From Paractinoplanes abujensis (GTDB lineage: Bacteria > Actinomycetota > Actinomycetes > Mycobacteriales > Micromonosporaceae), in contig NZ_JACHMF010000001.1 in the NCBI RefSeq assembly GCF_014204895.1, forward strand, positions 2,790,001 to 2,854,000: a stretch of 64,000 nucleotides of DNA. Reading direction: 5' to 3'. Under the pieces are notes generated by a model that was not told where the DNA came from, made no database searches, and worked only from the letters and a program-made list of their open reading frames with translations. This document shows, one piece after another, positions 56,445 through 63,740 of the stretch. The stretch's first letter is position 1. Each line of letters opens with the position of its first letter. A program made the translations under genes and the position numbers.

Positions 56445-57086
56445 TCAGCCCTGCTTGGTGCAGGTGAGGACGATCAAAGTGTCCAGGGCCAGCTTCGTGC
56501 CGGCCTTCGCCGACTGCTTCGTGACCGTCCAGTTCTGCGGCAGCACCACCCAGGTGTCGCCCTTGTCGGCCGAGCCGAACTCGACGCGGGTGAAACCCAG
56601 CTGCTTGAGCCGGTCGGCGGCCACCGCGGCGTTCTCGCCCCGCAGGTTCGGCACCGTGGCGGTGGCCGGCTTGGGCGGCGTCGTGACGGTGGCCGGCTCG
56701 GGCGGCGTCGTGACGGTGGCCGGCTTGGGCGGCGTCGTCACGGTGGCCGGCTCGGGTGGCGTGGTAATGACCGGGGACGAGGGCACTGACTCGGGCTCGG
56801 CGGCGAGAGTGGCCGCAGGCGCGGCGACCCCGGTTGTGGCTTTCTCATCGTCATCGCCGAAAGCGGCGGCGATGACCCCGCCGAAACAACAGAGGCCGAG
56901 CACGCCACCGACGACGGTCAGGACGACCTTCCCGTTCTTCTTCTTGGCCGGCGGCGGCGGAACGGGCTGACCGTACGCCGCGGGCGGCTGATATCCCGGC
57001 GGCTGGGACCACCCGTGGTCCGACGGCGTCGAGGGGTATTGAGGACCGACCGGATCACCGTTCGGCGGCGGACTGGAATACGACAT
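56445..57086 (-). CDS. Membrane-anchored PASTA-domain protein with Pro-rich repeats
   Basis: 213 residues: a Pro/Tyr/Gln-rich cytoplasmic N-terminus (about 1-48, ending in PPPPAKKKNGK), one membrane helix (VVLTVVGGVLGLCCFGGVIA, about 52-75), an extracytoplasmic Thr/Pro linker made of four 9-residue repeats (TTPPEPATV or TTPPKPATV) and a C-terminal PASTA domain (VPNLRGENAAVAADRLKQLG, then FGSADKGDTWVVLPQNWTVT). PASTA domains bind peptidoglycan fragments. Start ATG 57086 is clear. The linker repeats alternate Glu and Lys and could change length by slippage. Confidence 0.85.
   Translation of the reverse strand: MSYSSPPPNGDPVGPQYPSTPSDHGWSQPPGYQPPAAYGQPVPPPPAKKKNGKVVLTVVGGVLGLCCFGGVIAAAFGDDDEKATTGVAAPAATLAAEPESVPSSPVITTPPEPATVTTPPKPATVTTPPEPATVTTPPKPATATVPNLRGENAAVAADRLKQLGFTRVEFGSADKGDTWVVLPQNWTVTKQSAKAGTKLALDTLIVLTCTKQG
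56668..56775. repeat. 27-bp tandem repeat in the PASTA protein linker
   Basis: Four copies of about 27 bp (first units start at 56668, 56695, 56722 and 56749), alternating GGCTTGGGC and GGCTCGGGC starts, the last copy degenerate. It encodes the 9-residue linker units. Confidence 0.85.
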
Positions 57087-57262
57087 TGCACTCTTTCACG
57101 AACTGATCACATGGCGCATGATCCTTGGCCCAAGACCAAGATCATCTGTCTTGAGGCCCATCTAATCCGCCTCGAAGATGCTCGCGAGTAGTCCGTTCGG
57201 CCAATTCCCTGAGACGCCACTCACAACGTCCATTGAGGAGGCCCGCATCGCAATACCTGAGT
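57087..57262. other. AT-richer spacer with a small hairpin
   Basis: No gene is seen here. Base composition is clearly lower in GC than the neighbours. A hairpin can form from GATCCTTGG and CCAAGATC (about 57120-57145), and GTCTTGAGGCCC nearby repeats part of it. It may be a transcription end for the two flanking minus-strand genes or a trace of inserted DNA. Confidence 0.4.
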
Positions 57263-57739
57263 TTACTGTTCCATCGATTTCTCTTCGTTTCGCGGGCCCT
57301 GAATCTCAGTCGCCGACTCCACCTCGAATGCCTTCAATACGGCTTGCCATTGCTCCCGAGTCAGGTCGCTTCCCTGTTCCTCACGAGCCTTCTGCAGCGC
57401 CTCATATTGCTCCGGGCTGAGAAACATGACATTTTCCGGCACATCGTCCGCCAAGCCGCCATCCGGCACCCGGGAGTCATCCCCATTCCGCACGCGGAAA
57501 CGATATTCCGCCCGCCCGCCCACCTTCAGACCGGGCCGGGTGTCCCCAGCCAGCCGAGGCTTCCGGGACGAGCCCGCGTCTTGGGCAGGCAGGCGGTCTT
57601 GGGCAGGCAGGCGGTCTTGGGCAGGCAGGCGGTCTTGGGCGGGGCGGCGGTCTTGGGCGGTCGGCGGTTTGGGGCGGGTCGGCGGTCTGGGGCGGGTAGG
57701 CGGTCTTAAGCGAAACGTCTCGGGCGGAGGCGGCGTCAT
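57263..57739 (-). CDS. Low-GC-style protein with N-terminal Pro/Arg repeat tract
   Basis: 158 residues if started at ATG 57739. Residues about 10-53 are a degenerate hexapeptide tract (PPTRPR, PPTRPK, then PAQDRL four times) from an 18-bp DNA repeat. The C-terminal half looks like a folded or helical protein (EYRFRVRNGDDSRVPDGGLA, MFLSPEQYEALQKAREEQGS, LTREQWQAVLKAFEVESATE). Codon third positions are noticeably less GC-rich than in neighbours, a sign of transfer. The start lacks a ribosome site, so the true N-terminus may lie inside or beyond the repeat. No family recognised. Confidence 0.45.
   Translation of the reverse strand: MTPPPPETFRLRPPTRPRPPTRPKPPTAQDRRPAQDRLPAQDRLPAQDRLPAQDAGSSRKPRLAGDTRPGLKVGGRAEYRFRVRNGDDSRVPDGGLADDVPENVMFLSPEQYEALQKAREEQGSDLTREQWQAVLKAFEVESATEIQGPRNEEKSMEQ
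57581..57706. repeat. 18-bp tandem repeat, about seven copies
   Basis: Three perfect copies of TTGGGCAGGCAGGCGGTC (57581-57634) are followed by four diverging 18-bp copies up to 57706. The period keeps the reading frame of the overlapping gene. Confidence 0.85.
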
Positions 57740-58115
57740 GAGCGGGCCGGACGCCTCGAGTGCTCGGACGCTTCAGGAGGGCCTGTGTCACAGGCGGCTC
57801 GTGCGCCTCAGGCCGGGCGTCCGGGCGGGCCGGACGCCTCGAGCGGGTCAAAGCAAAGGCCGACCTGGGGCCTCGAGCTGAACGGGGGCCTCGGGCTGAA
57901 TGAGCACTTCAGGCGTCTCGGCAGTCCCCACGTCTCGGTAGGCGCCGCGCCGCGTCTCGGGCAAGCCCGCGTCTCAGGCAAGCCCGCGTCTCGGGCAAGC
58001 CCGCGTCTCAGGCAAGCCGGCGGCTCGGGCAAGCCCGCGTCTCAGGCAAGCCGGCGGCTCATTGGCGTGCCTCCGGATCGACACGTTGTCTCCGGCCCGT
58101 GACGGCGGCCTTGCT
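57740..58115. other. Repeat-rich non-coding stretch
   Basis: No convincing gene. The sequence is built of short dispersed repeats: GGACGCCTCGAG occurs twice (about 57749 and 57830), CTCGAG and CGTCTCGG words recur, and a 17-bp tandem array occupies 57958-58059. Frames through it on both strands are Arg/Ala/Gly-rich and look like chance. Confidence 0.5.
57958..58059. repeat. 17-bp tandem repeat, six copies
   Basis: Six copies of CGGGCAAGCCCGCGTCT or its variants CAGGCAAGCCCGCGTCT and CAGGCAAGCCGGCGGCT, exactly 17 bp apart. The variants alternate, suggesting growth of a 34-bp unit. Each unit contains GGCAAGCC, which is nearly self-complementary. Confidence 0.9.
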
Positions 58116-58811
58116 TCAGCCGGCGACGCTCTGCAGGACCACCAGCGTCATCAGCGTGCCGATGGCCCCGGCGACGATGCCGAAGACGGCGCGGCCCCGG
58201 CCGTGCACCCCGGGCTCACGGGCCGACCGGACGACCGCCCAGATGCCGAGGCCGAGCGCGAACGGGCCGAGCACCCACACGACCAGCCCGACCAGGCCGA
58301 GATAGCCGGCCGCGATCGACTGCCAGCTCCGGCCCGTCGGCAGTAGCCAGTGCACAGGATCGTTCGGCGTGGCACCGACCCCGGGACGGGCCGCCGGTGA
58401 CGAACGGCTCGGACTCGGGGGCGGTAAGCCCGGATACGGCGGTGGCGGGCCGGGGCTCAGGTACGGCGGGGGTGGCCCGGCGGTCGCATACGGCGCCGGA
58501 CCGGGGTTCCCGTACGGCGATGGCGGACCGGCGCTCGCCAAGGCCGACGAGGGGTCGGTGCTCGCGTACGGCGGGGGCGGGACGGAGCTCCCGTACAGCG
58601 GCGGCGGGACGGAGGTCCCGTACGGCGGGGCCGAGCCGGCGGGCGCATACGGCGACGACGGTGGGCCGGGGCTCCCGTACGGCGGTGGCGGGCCGGGGTT
58701 CGGGTGCGCCGGGTAGGTGACCGCCTGCGCGGGGGCGCCGCAGCGGGAGCAGTACGCGGCCTGAACCGGCAGACCCGTGCCACAAGTGGTGCAGAACGAC
58801 GCGCCGCTCAT
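58116..58811 (-). CDS. Zinc-ribbon, Pro-rich DUF4190-type membrane protein
   Basis: 231 residues. A zinc ribbon at the N-terminus (ASFCTTCGTGLPVQAAYCSR CGAP, two CxxC pairs), then about 100 residues of Pro/Gly/Tyr-rich repeats (PPPYGSPGPP, SVPPPLYGSS, PPPPYASTD), and two C-terminal membrane helices of the DUF4190 type (AGYLGLVGLVVWVLGPFALG and VFGIVAGAIGTLMTLVVLQS). ATG 58811 is chosen over ATG 58850 because TATGTT lies exactly 6 nt upstream, a leaderless pattern. Function unknown; such proteins are common in actinomycetes. Confidence 0.8.
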   Translation of the reverse strand: MSGASFCTTCGTGLPVQAAYCSRCGAPAQAVTYPAHPNPGPPPPYGSPGPPSSPYAPAGSAPPYGTSVPPPLYGSSVPPPPYASTDPSSALASAGPPSPYGNPGPAPYATAGPPPPYLSPGPPPPYPGLPPPSPSRSSPAARPGVGATPNDPVHWLLPTGRSWQSIAAGYLGLVGLVVWVLGPFALGLGIWAVVRSAREPGVHGRGRAVFGIVAGAIGTLMTLVVLQSVAG

Positions 58812-58817
58812 GGGCTG

Positions 58818-58823
58818 AACATA
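58818..58823 (-). promoter_or_regulatory. Putative -10 of a leaderless promoter (TATGTT)
   Basis: Minus-strand TATGTT, 6 nt, then ATG 58811 of the zinc-ribbon protein gene. Confidence 0.55.
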
Positions 58824-58989
58824 ATCCGCGCCGGGGGCCGCCGTGTTCATATCGGCCGAGCTCTCGTCGCGCAGGCTGACCGGCTGGGGTCAGGCCGGTG
58901 GGCTGGGGCGGCGGGTGTCGGGCGGCTCCGCCCGGGCGGTGCCGGGGACGCTCGGCGCGCATCGAAAGCTGCCCGCGTCCGGCACGTGC

Positions 58990-59024
58990 GGCACACCGGG
59001 CCGGCGGAACCGGGCCGGTGTGCC
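58990..59024 (-). terminator. Terminator hairpin of the DrrAB-type operon
   Basis: GGCACACCGG (58990-58999) and CCGGTGTGCC (59015-59024) form a perfect 10-bp stem, extendable inward, 11 bp beyond the permease stop at 59035. Confidence 0.75.
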
Positions 59025-59034
59025 ACTGCGGGGG

Positions 59035-59862
59035 TCAGGCGCGGCGGGCGTAGGCGCGCAGGGCCAGGGGCACGAAGACGATCAGCAGGCCGGCCATCCA
59101 GGCCAGGGTGAGCAGCAGGTGGTGGGCCACCGGGCCGCCGATCAGCAGGCCGCGGATCGAGGCGACCAGCGGCGTGATCGGGTTGACGTGGACGAAGGCC
59201 TGCAGCCAGCCGGGCAGCGTGTCGGTGCCGACGAAGACGTTGCTGCCGAAGCCGAGCGGGAAGACCAGCAGGAACATCACGCCTTGGACGGCTCCCGACG
59301 TACGGACGATCATGCCCACCCAGACCGAGATCCAGCAGAAGCACAGGCCGAAACCGACGGCCAGGGCGACCGCGGCCACGGCGGGCACGAAGCCGGTTTC
59401 GACGCGGAAGCCCATCACGTAGCCGAAGCCCAGCATGACCGCGCACACGGTCAGGTAGCGCACGATGTCGGCCGCGACCGCGCCCACCAGCGGGGCCGAG
59501 CGGGACACCGGCAGGGAGCGGAACCGGTCGAACACGCCTTTCTCGATGTCGGCGTTGAGGTTCTGGCCGAGCGCGATGCCGCCCATCGCCAGTGACTGCG
59601 CGAGCAGGCCGGGCAGCAGGAACTGCAGGTAGGCCCCGCGGTTGCCGCCGGCCAGGGCGCCACCGAACAGGTACGTGAAGAGCAGCAGGAAGATGACCGG
59701 CTGCAGGGTGACGTCGATCAGGGCTTCGGGCGTACGGATGGTCTTGATCAGGCTGCGCCGGGCCAGGGCCACGCTGTGGCGCACGAGGGCGGCCAGCGCG
59801 CCGCCGCGGGGCTTGTCGATGTCGCCGGTGATGGTGCGAACGGGCACGTCGAGGGTGGTCAT
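59035..59862 (-). CDS. ABC-2 type permease (DrrB-like)
   Basis: 275 residues with six membrane helices. DrrB/ABC-2 features: LIKTIRTPEALIDVTLQPVI, FLLLFTYLFGGALAGGNRGA YLQFLLPGLL, NADIEKGVFDRFRSLPVSRS and a C-terminal helix. It forms the membrane part of an exporter with the ATPase encoded upstream; start ATG overlaps its stop by 4 bp. Members export drugs such as daunorubicin, or lipids. Confidence 0.92.
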   Translation of the reverse strand: MTTLDVPVRTITGDIDKPRGGALAALVRHSVALARRSLIKTIRTPEALIDVTLQPVIFLLLFTYLFGGALAGGNRGAYLQFLLPGLLAQSLAMGGIALGQNLNADIEKGVFDRFRSLPVSRSAPLVGAVAADIVRYLTVCAVMLGFGYVMGFRVETGFVPAVAAVALAVGFGLCFCWISVWVGMIVRTSGAVQGVMFLLVFPLGFGSNVFVGTDTLPGWLQAFVHVNPITPLVASIRGLLIGGPVAHHLLLTLAWMAGLLIVFVPLALRAYARRA

Positions 59863-60848
59863 ACGAGCTCACCTTCCTTGGCGGTGGAGCCGGCCGGGGT
59901 GCCCTCGGTCAGCGAGTGGAAGACCTCGTCGAGGCTGGGCAGGTGCAGGCCGAGGTCGACGACTTCGACCCCGGCTTGACGCAGCGCGGGCACGACCACG
60001 TCGAGGGCCAGGTCGTCCTTGACCGGCACGCTGACCGCGCCGGGGCGGGCGCCGGCGGCCGTGTCGGCGGACGCGGTGGTGCCGGGTGCGGCCACGGCGT
60101 CGAGGATCCGCAGCGCGTCGGGCACGCGGGCCGGGTCGGCCGGGCGTACGCGCAGGGTCAGCCCACCCACGCGCCGTTTGAGGCCGTCGGAGTTGTCGTG
60201 CGCGATGACCCGGCCGTGGTTGACGACCACGATCTCGTCGGCCAGCGCGTCCGCCTCCTCCAGGTACTGGGTCGTGAGCAGCACGCTCGCGCCCTGCGCG
60301 ACCTGGTCGCGTACGACGCCCCACATGTCTTCGCGCTTGGCCGGGTCGAGACCGGTGGTCGGCTCGTCGAGGAAGATCACCTCGGGGTGGCCGACCAGGC
60401 TCGCTGCCAGGTCGAGCCGGCGGCGCATGCCACCGGAGTACGTCTTGGCGGGCCGTCCCGCCGCCTCGGCCAGGTCGAACCATTCGAGCAGTTCGGCCGC
60501 ACGCTTGCGCGCGTCCCTGGCCGGCAGGTCGAGCAGCCGGCCGATCAGCACCAGGTTCTGGGTGCCGGTGAGGTCCTCGTCGACGCTGGCGTACTGCCCG
60601 GTCAGGCCGATCCGCCGGCGCACCCGCGCCGGCTGTTTGAGCACGTCGATGCCGGCCACCTCGGCGTAGCCCTCATCGGGCCGCAGCAAGGTGGCCAGGA
60701 CGCGTACGGCTGTGGTTTTGCCGGCGCCGTTCGGGCCGAGCACACCCAGCACCGTTCCGCGCCGCATCGCCAGGTCCACCCCGTCGAGCGCCTGCGTCCG
60801 GCCGAATCGCTTGCGCAGCCCCTCCGCGCGCACCACGAGATCGCTCAT
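59859..60848 (-). CDS. ABC exporter ATPase (DrrA-like)
   Basis: 329 residues. Walker A GVLGPNGAGKTTAVRVLATL, Q-loop IGLTGQYASVDEDLTGTQNL, signature YSGGMRRRLDLAASLVGHPE and Walker B VIFLDEPTTGLD are all present, plus the C-terminal DrrA extension (residues about 220-329, DDLALDVVVPALRQAGVEVV, SLDEVFHSLTEGTPAGS). It powers the DrrB-like permease. GGAGGGGACGG precedes ATG 60848. Two TGGCGCTGACA repeats lie about 70-100 bp upstream and may be regulator sites. Confidence 0.94.
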   Translation of the reverse strand: MSDLVVRAEGLRKRFGRTQALDGVDLAMRRGTVLGVLGPNGAGKTTAVRVLATLLRPDEGYAEVAGIDVLKQPARVRRRIGLTGQYASVDEDLTGTQNLVLIGRLLDLPARDARKRAAELLEWFDLAEAAGRPAKTYSGGMRRRLDLAASLVGHPEVIFLDEPTTGLDPAKREDMWGVVRDQVAQGASVLLTTQYLEEADALADEIVVVNHGRVIAHDNSDGLKRRVGGLTLRVRPADPARVPDALRILDAVAAPGTTASADTAAGARPGAVSVPVKDDLALDVVVPALRQAGVEVVDLGLHLPSLDEVFHSLTEGTPAGSTAKEGELV

Positions 60849-60916
60849 GATGGTTCCGTCCCCTCCGTCGCGGGCAGCGCAGTGTGACGGCTGCCCTCGG
60901 CGCAAAGACTCGCGCC

Positions 60917-60949
60917 TGGCGCTGACAGCGCACGCACATGGCGCTGACA
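60917..60949. promoter_or_regulatory. Direct repeat TGGCGCTGACA, 22 bp apart, before the DrrAB operon
   Basis: TGGCGCTGACA at 60917-60927 and 60939-60949 (period 22), followed by CTGACACGGCGCTG. Two helical turns apart and upstream of the ATPase start at 60848, they look like binding sites for a regulator not encoded next door. Confidence 0.45.
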
Positions 60950-60976
60950 CGGCCTGACACGGCGCTGTTCTCGCAG

Positions 60977-61957
60977 CTAACGGCGGCGGTGTGAGCCCTT
61001 GCGGGGTTTCGCCGTCCACATCACGAGCGCGCCGATCAGCAGCACGATGGGCAGCGCGGCCACCCACAGCAGCGGCGAGACCGGCTCGTCGGCGGGCTCG
61101 TTCGCCCGTGACCCGGCCCGGCGGGCCGGTGCCGGCGCCGCCTCGGCGGGCTTGGTGGACGGTTTGGCCGCGGCGGCGCGCAGGTCGGCGCCGATCACCG
61201 ACAGGATCCAGGGGGCGACCGCGTCGACCCGGGCCGAGGTGTCGGCGCCGGTGTGCGGGCAGTCGGGGCCGCGGCTGACCACCCCGATGACGGTGGGGGC
61301 GCCGGTCGGGCCGCCGGTGAAGTAGGGCCCGCCGGAGTCGTGCTCGCAGGCGCTGGTGTCGTCGCGCGGGGCCTCGCCGATGACGCCCATCTCGAGCTTC
61401 GACGTCGACGTGATCTTGAACTGGCCGGTCTGCAGGCGCAGGGTCGTCTGCTTGGCCTTGCCGTCGGTCAGGCCGAAACCGACGAGCCGCACCACTTGGC
61501 CCTTGACGGGTTTCTTCCGGTTGAGCCGCATCAGCGGGATGCCTGTGACGGGCCGGTCGAGGCGGGCCAGCGCGATGTCGGCGTCCCCGTGCTGACGCAC
61601 CTCGACGACATTCGCGCTGAAACCCGCCGTACCGGATAGGTCCGCTCTTCCGATCGTGGCGACCGTGCGGTCCGCGACCGGGCGCGACACCCGGCGATCG
61701 TTCTCGTCCTTGAAGCAGTGGCCCGCGGTGAGCACCCAGCGGGGCGAGATGAGCCCGCCCGAGCAGGAACTGTTCCGCTTGCCGCCGTCCTTGGTGGGGA
61801 TGCCGATGTCGGTCAGCTTCACCGCGAACTCGTACTGTCCGTCGGCGACGTCCTCACCGTTGGCGATCGCGTGGGCCGGCGTGCCCCACGCCCCGGCGCC
61901 CACCGCGGCCACCAGCGCGACGACGACCCTCGACAGCGATCTCATCGGCGACTTCAT
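60977..61957 (-). CDS. Exported S1-family (trypsin-like) serine protease with C-terminal membrane anchor
   Basis: 326 residues. Signal peptide about 1-30 (VVVALVAAVGAGAW, then AHA), then mature start IANGEDVADG like trypsin's activated N-terminus. Catalytic triad: His80 in LTAGHC, Asp127 in GDADIALARL and Ser208 in EHDSGGPYF. Cys pairs fit the S1 fold. A Pro/Ala-rich stalk (about 255-290) leads to a membrane helix (PLLWVAALPIVLLIGALVMW) and a basic tail, so the protease is anchored outside the cell. ATGs at 61957 and 61945 are both usable. Upstream the next gene on the strand is the hydrolase. Confidence 0.92.
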   Translation of the reverse strand: MKSPMRSLSRVVVALVAAVGAGAWGTPAHAIANGEDVADGQYEFAVKLTDIGIPTKDGGKRNSSCSGGLISPRWVLTAGHCFKDENDRRVSRPVADRTVATIGRADLSGTAGFSANVVEVRQHGDADIALARLDRPVTGIPLMRLNRKKPVKGQVVRLVGFGLTDGKAKQTTLRLQTGQFKITSTSKLEMGVIGEAPRDDTSACEHDSGGPYFTGGPTGAPTVIGVVSRGPDCPHTGADTSARVDAVAPWILSVIGADLRAAAAKPSTKPAEAAPAPARRAGSRANEPADEPVSPLLWVAALPIVLLIGALVMWTAKPRKGSHRRR

Positions 61958-62017
61958 CGTTGACGAGGGTAGTCACAAACCGCAAATTACGGACCGCGCT
62001 GATCCTGTCGCGCGGGG

Positions 62018-62842
62018 TCAGGAGCGGATCCACTCCAGCAGGTCGGCGTTGATGGTGTCGGCCTGGGTGGTGGGCATGCCGTGCGGGAAACCGGCGTACG
62101 TCTTGAGCGTGCCGTTCTTCAGCAGGGCCGCCGAAAGCGGAGCCGAGTCGGCATACGGGACGATCTGGTCGTCGTCGCCGTGCATGACCAGAACCGGGAC
62201 CGTGATCTTCTTGAGGTCCTCGGTGAAGTCGGTCTGGCTGAACGCGACGATGCCGTCGTAGTGAGCCTTCGCGCCGCCCATCATGCCCTGCCGCCACCAG
62301 TTCTCGATGATGGCCTCGGACGACTCGACACCGTCGCGGTTGAAGCCGTAGAACGGGCCGGACGGCAGCGCCCGGTAGAACTCCGACCGGTTCGCCGCCA
62401 GCTGCGCCTGCAGGTCGTCGAAGACGCTCTTGGGCAGGCCGCCCGGGTTGCTCTCGGTCTGCACCATCAGCGGTGGCACCGCGCTGATCAGCACGCCCCG
62501 CGCCACCCGGCTCTCACCGTGCCGGGCGATGTAGTGCGCGACCTCGCCGCCACCGGTCGAATGCCCGACGTGAATCGCGTCGTGCAGGTCGAGATGCGCG
62601 GTCAGCGCGGCCAGGTCGTCGGCGTAGTGGTCCATGTCGTGACCGTCGCTGACCTGGGTGGACCGCCCGTGCCCCCGGCGGTCGTGCGCGATGACCCGGT
62701 AGCCGTTCTGCACGAAGAACAGCAGCTGCGCGTCCCAGTCGTCGGCCGACAGCGGCCACCCGTGACTGAAGACGATGGGCTGCCCGCTCCCCCAGTCCTT
62801 GTAGAAGATCTCGACGCCGTCGTTCGTCGTCACGTAAGGCAT
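62018..62842 (-). CDS. Alpha/beta hydrolase, non-haem chloroperoxidase type
   Basis: 274 residues, standard for cofactor-free haloperoxidase/perhydrolase hydrolases. Oxyanion region [17 protein letters not shown], nucleophile elbow GHSTGGGE (Ser95), acid in [13 protein letters not shown] and base His in [20 protein letters not shown] is the family Arg-rich loop. GGGGGAG lies 8 nt before ATG 62842. These enzymes are best at perhydrolysis or esterase reactions rather than true halogenation; the natural substrate is unknown. Confidence 0.93.
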   Translation of the reverse strand: MPYVTTNDGVEIFYKDWGSGQPIVFSHGWPLSADDWDAQLLFFVQNGYRVIAHDRRGHGRSTQVSDGHDMDHYADDLAALTAHLDLHDAIHVGHSTGGGEVAHYIARHGESRVARGVLISAVPPLMVQTESNPGGLPKSVFDDLQAQLAANRSEFYRALPSGPFYGFNRDGVESSEAIIENWWRQGMMGGAKAHYDGIVAFSQTDFTEDLKKITVPVLVMHGDDDQIVPYADSAPLSAALLKNGTLKTYAGFPHGMPTTQADTINADLLEWIRS

Positions 62843-62945
62843 ATGGGACTCCCCCTCGCGGTTGGTGCTTTGCCACCTCAAGCTATGCCGGGAGCGTGCC
62901 CACAGACCAGAACACGTGATGAACAACTACTTCCCCGTACGCCGG

Positions 62946-63602
62946 TCAGCGGCCGCGGCGCGCCACGAAGCCCGACTCGTACGCGAGCACCACCGCCTGC
63001 ACCCGGTCGCGCAGGGAAAGCTTGGTCAGGATGCGGGCGACGTGCGTCTTGACCGTCGTCTCGGCCACCACCAGTTCGGCCGCGATCTCCGCGTTGGACA
63101 ACCCCCGCGACATGGCCCGCAGCACATCGCGCTCGCGGTCGGTCAGCGCCGCCAGTTCGGGCGGTGGCCCCGCAGGCGCGGCCGGGGCGGCGAACCGCTC
63201 GACCAGCCGGCGCGTGATGGACGGCTCGATCAGCGAATCGCCCGTGGTCGCCGCGCGCACCGCGGCGATCAGCCGGCTGGACGGTGCGTCCTTGAGCAGG
63301 AAGCCGGCCGCCCCCGCGCGCACCGCCCGGTAGACGTACTCGTTCTGGTCGAAGGTGGTCAGCACGACGACCGTGGGCGGGTCGGGCCGGCGCAGGATCT
63401 CCTCCGTGGCGCCCAGGCCGTCGAGCTCGGGCATGCGGATGTCCATCAGCACCACGTCGGGCTCCGCGAGCTGGGCCTGCCGGACCGCCTCGGTGCCGGT
63501 ACCGGCCTCGGCCACCACTGTGATGTCACCTTCGGCTTCCAGGATGACGCGGAACCCCGTACGGACCAGGGTCTGGTCGTCGGCTATCAGCACCCGGATC
63601 AC
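62946..63602 (-). CDS. NarL/LuxR-family response regulator (orphan)
   Basis: 218 residues: receiver with acidic pocket IADDQ, Asp54 in VVLMDIRMPELDG and Lys in GAAGFLLKDAPSS, a Pro/Ala-rich linker, and a LuxR HTH (LTDRERDVLRAMSRGLSNAE, IAAELVVAETTVKTHVARIL). The GTG at 63602 gives the canonical start (MIRVLIADDQ). Such regulators normally follow their histidine kinase; here the DNA upstream holds only a divergent membrane protein gene, so no kinase is adjacent inside the window. Confidence 0.92.
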   Translation of the reverse strand: MIRVLIADDQTLVRTGFRVILEAEGDITVVAEAGTGTEAVRQAQLAEPDVVLMDIRMPELDGLGATEEILRRPDPPTVVVLTTFDQNEYVYRAVRAGAAGFLLKDAPSSRLIAAVRAATTGDSLIEPSITRRLVERFAAPAAPAGPPPELAALTDRERDVLRAMSRGLSNAEIAAELVVAETTVKTHVARILTKLSLRDRVQAVVLAYESGFVARRGR

Positions 63603-63740
63603 ACCTGCGATTGTGCCGAACCGGCGGGCGCCGACGGGTCATCCCTGCGGAGGATGCCGTCCGCCGACTTCGTCCTCGAGGCCGACGAAGGCTACCCCCG
63701 CCGATCCCTAGCGTTCGGGAAAACGACGAGGGAGCAAGCG

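Noticed and set aside
57785..58102. Protein-coding genes across the 17-bp repeat region
   Set aside because: Frames on both strands are low-complexity, lack ribosome sites and shift with the 17-bp period.
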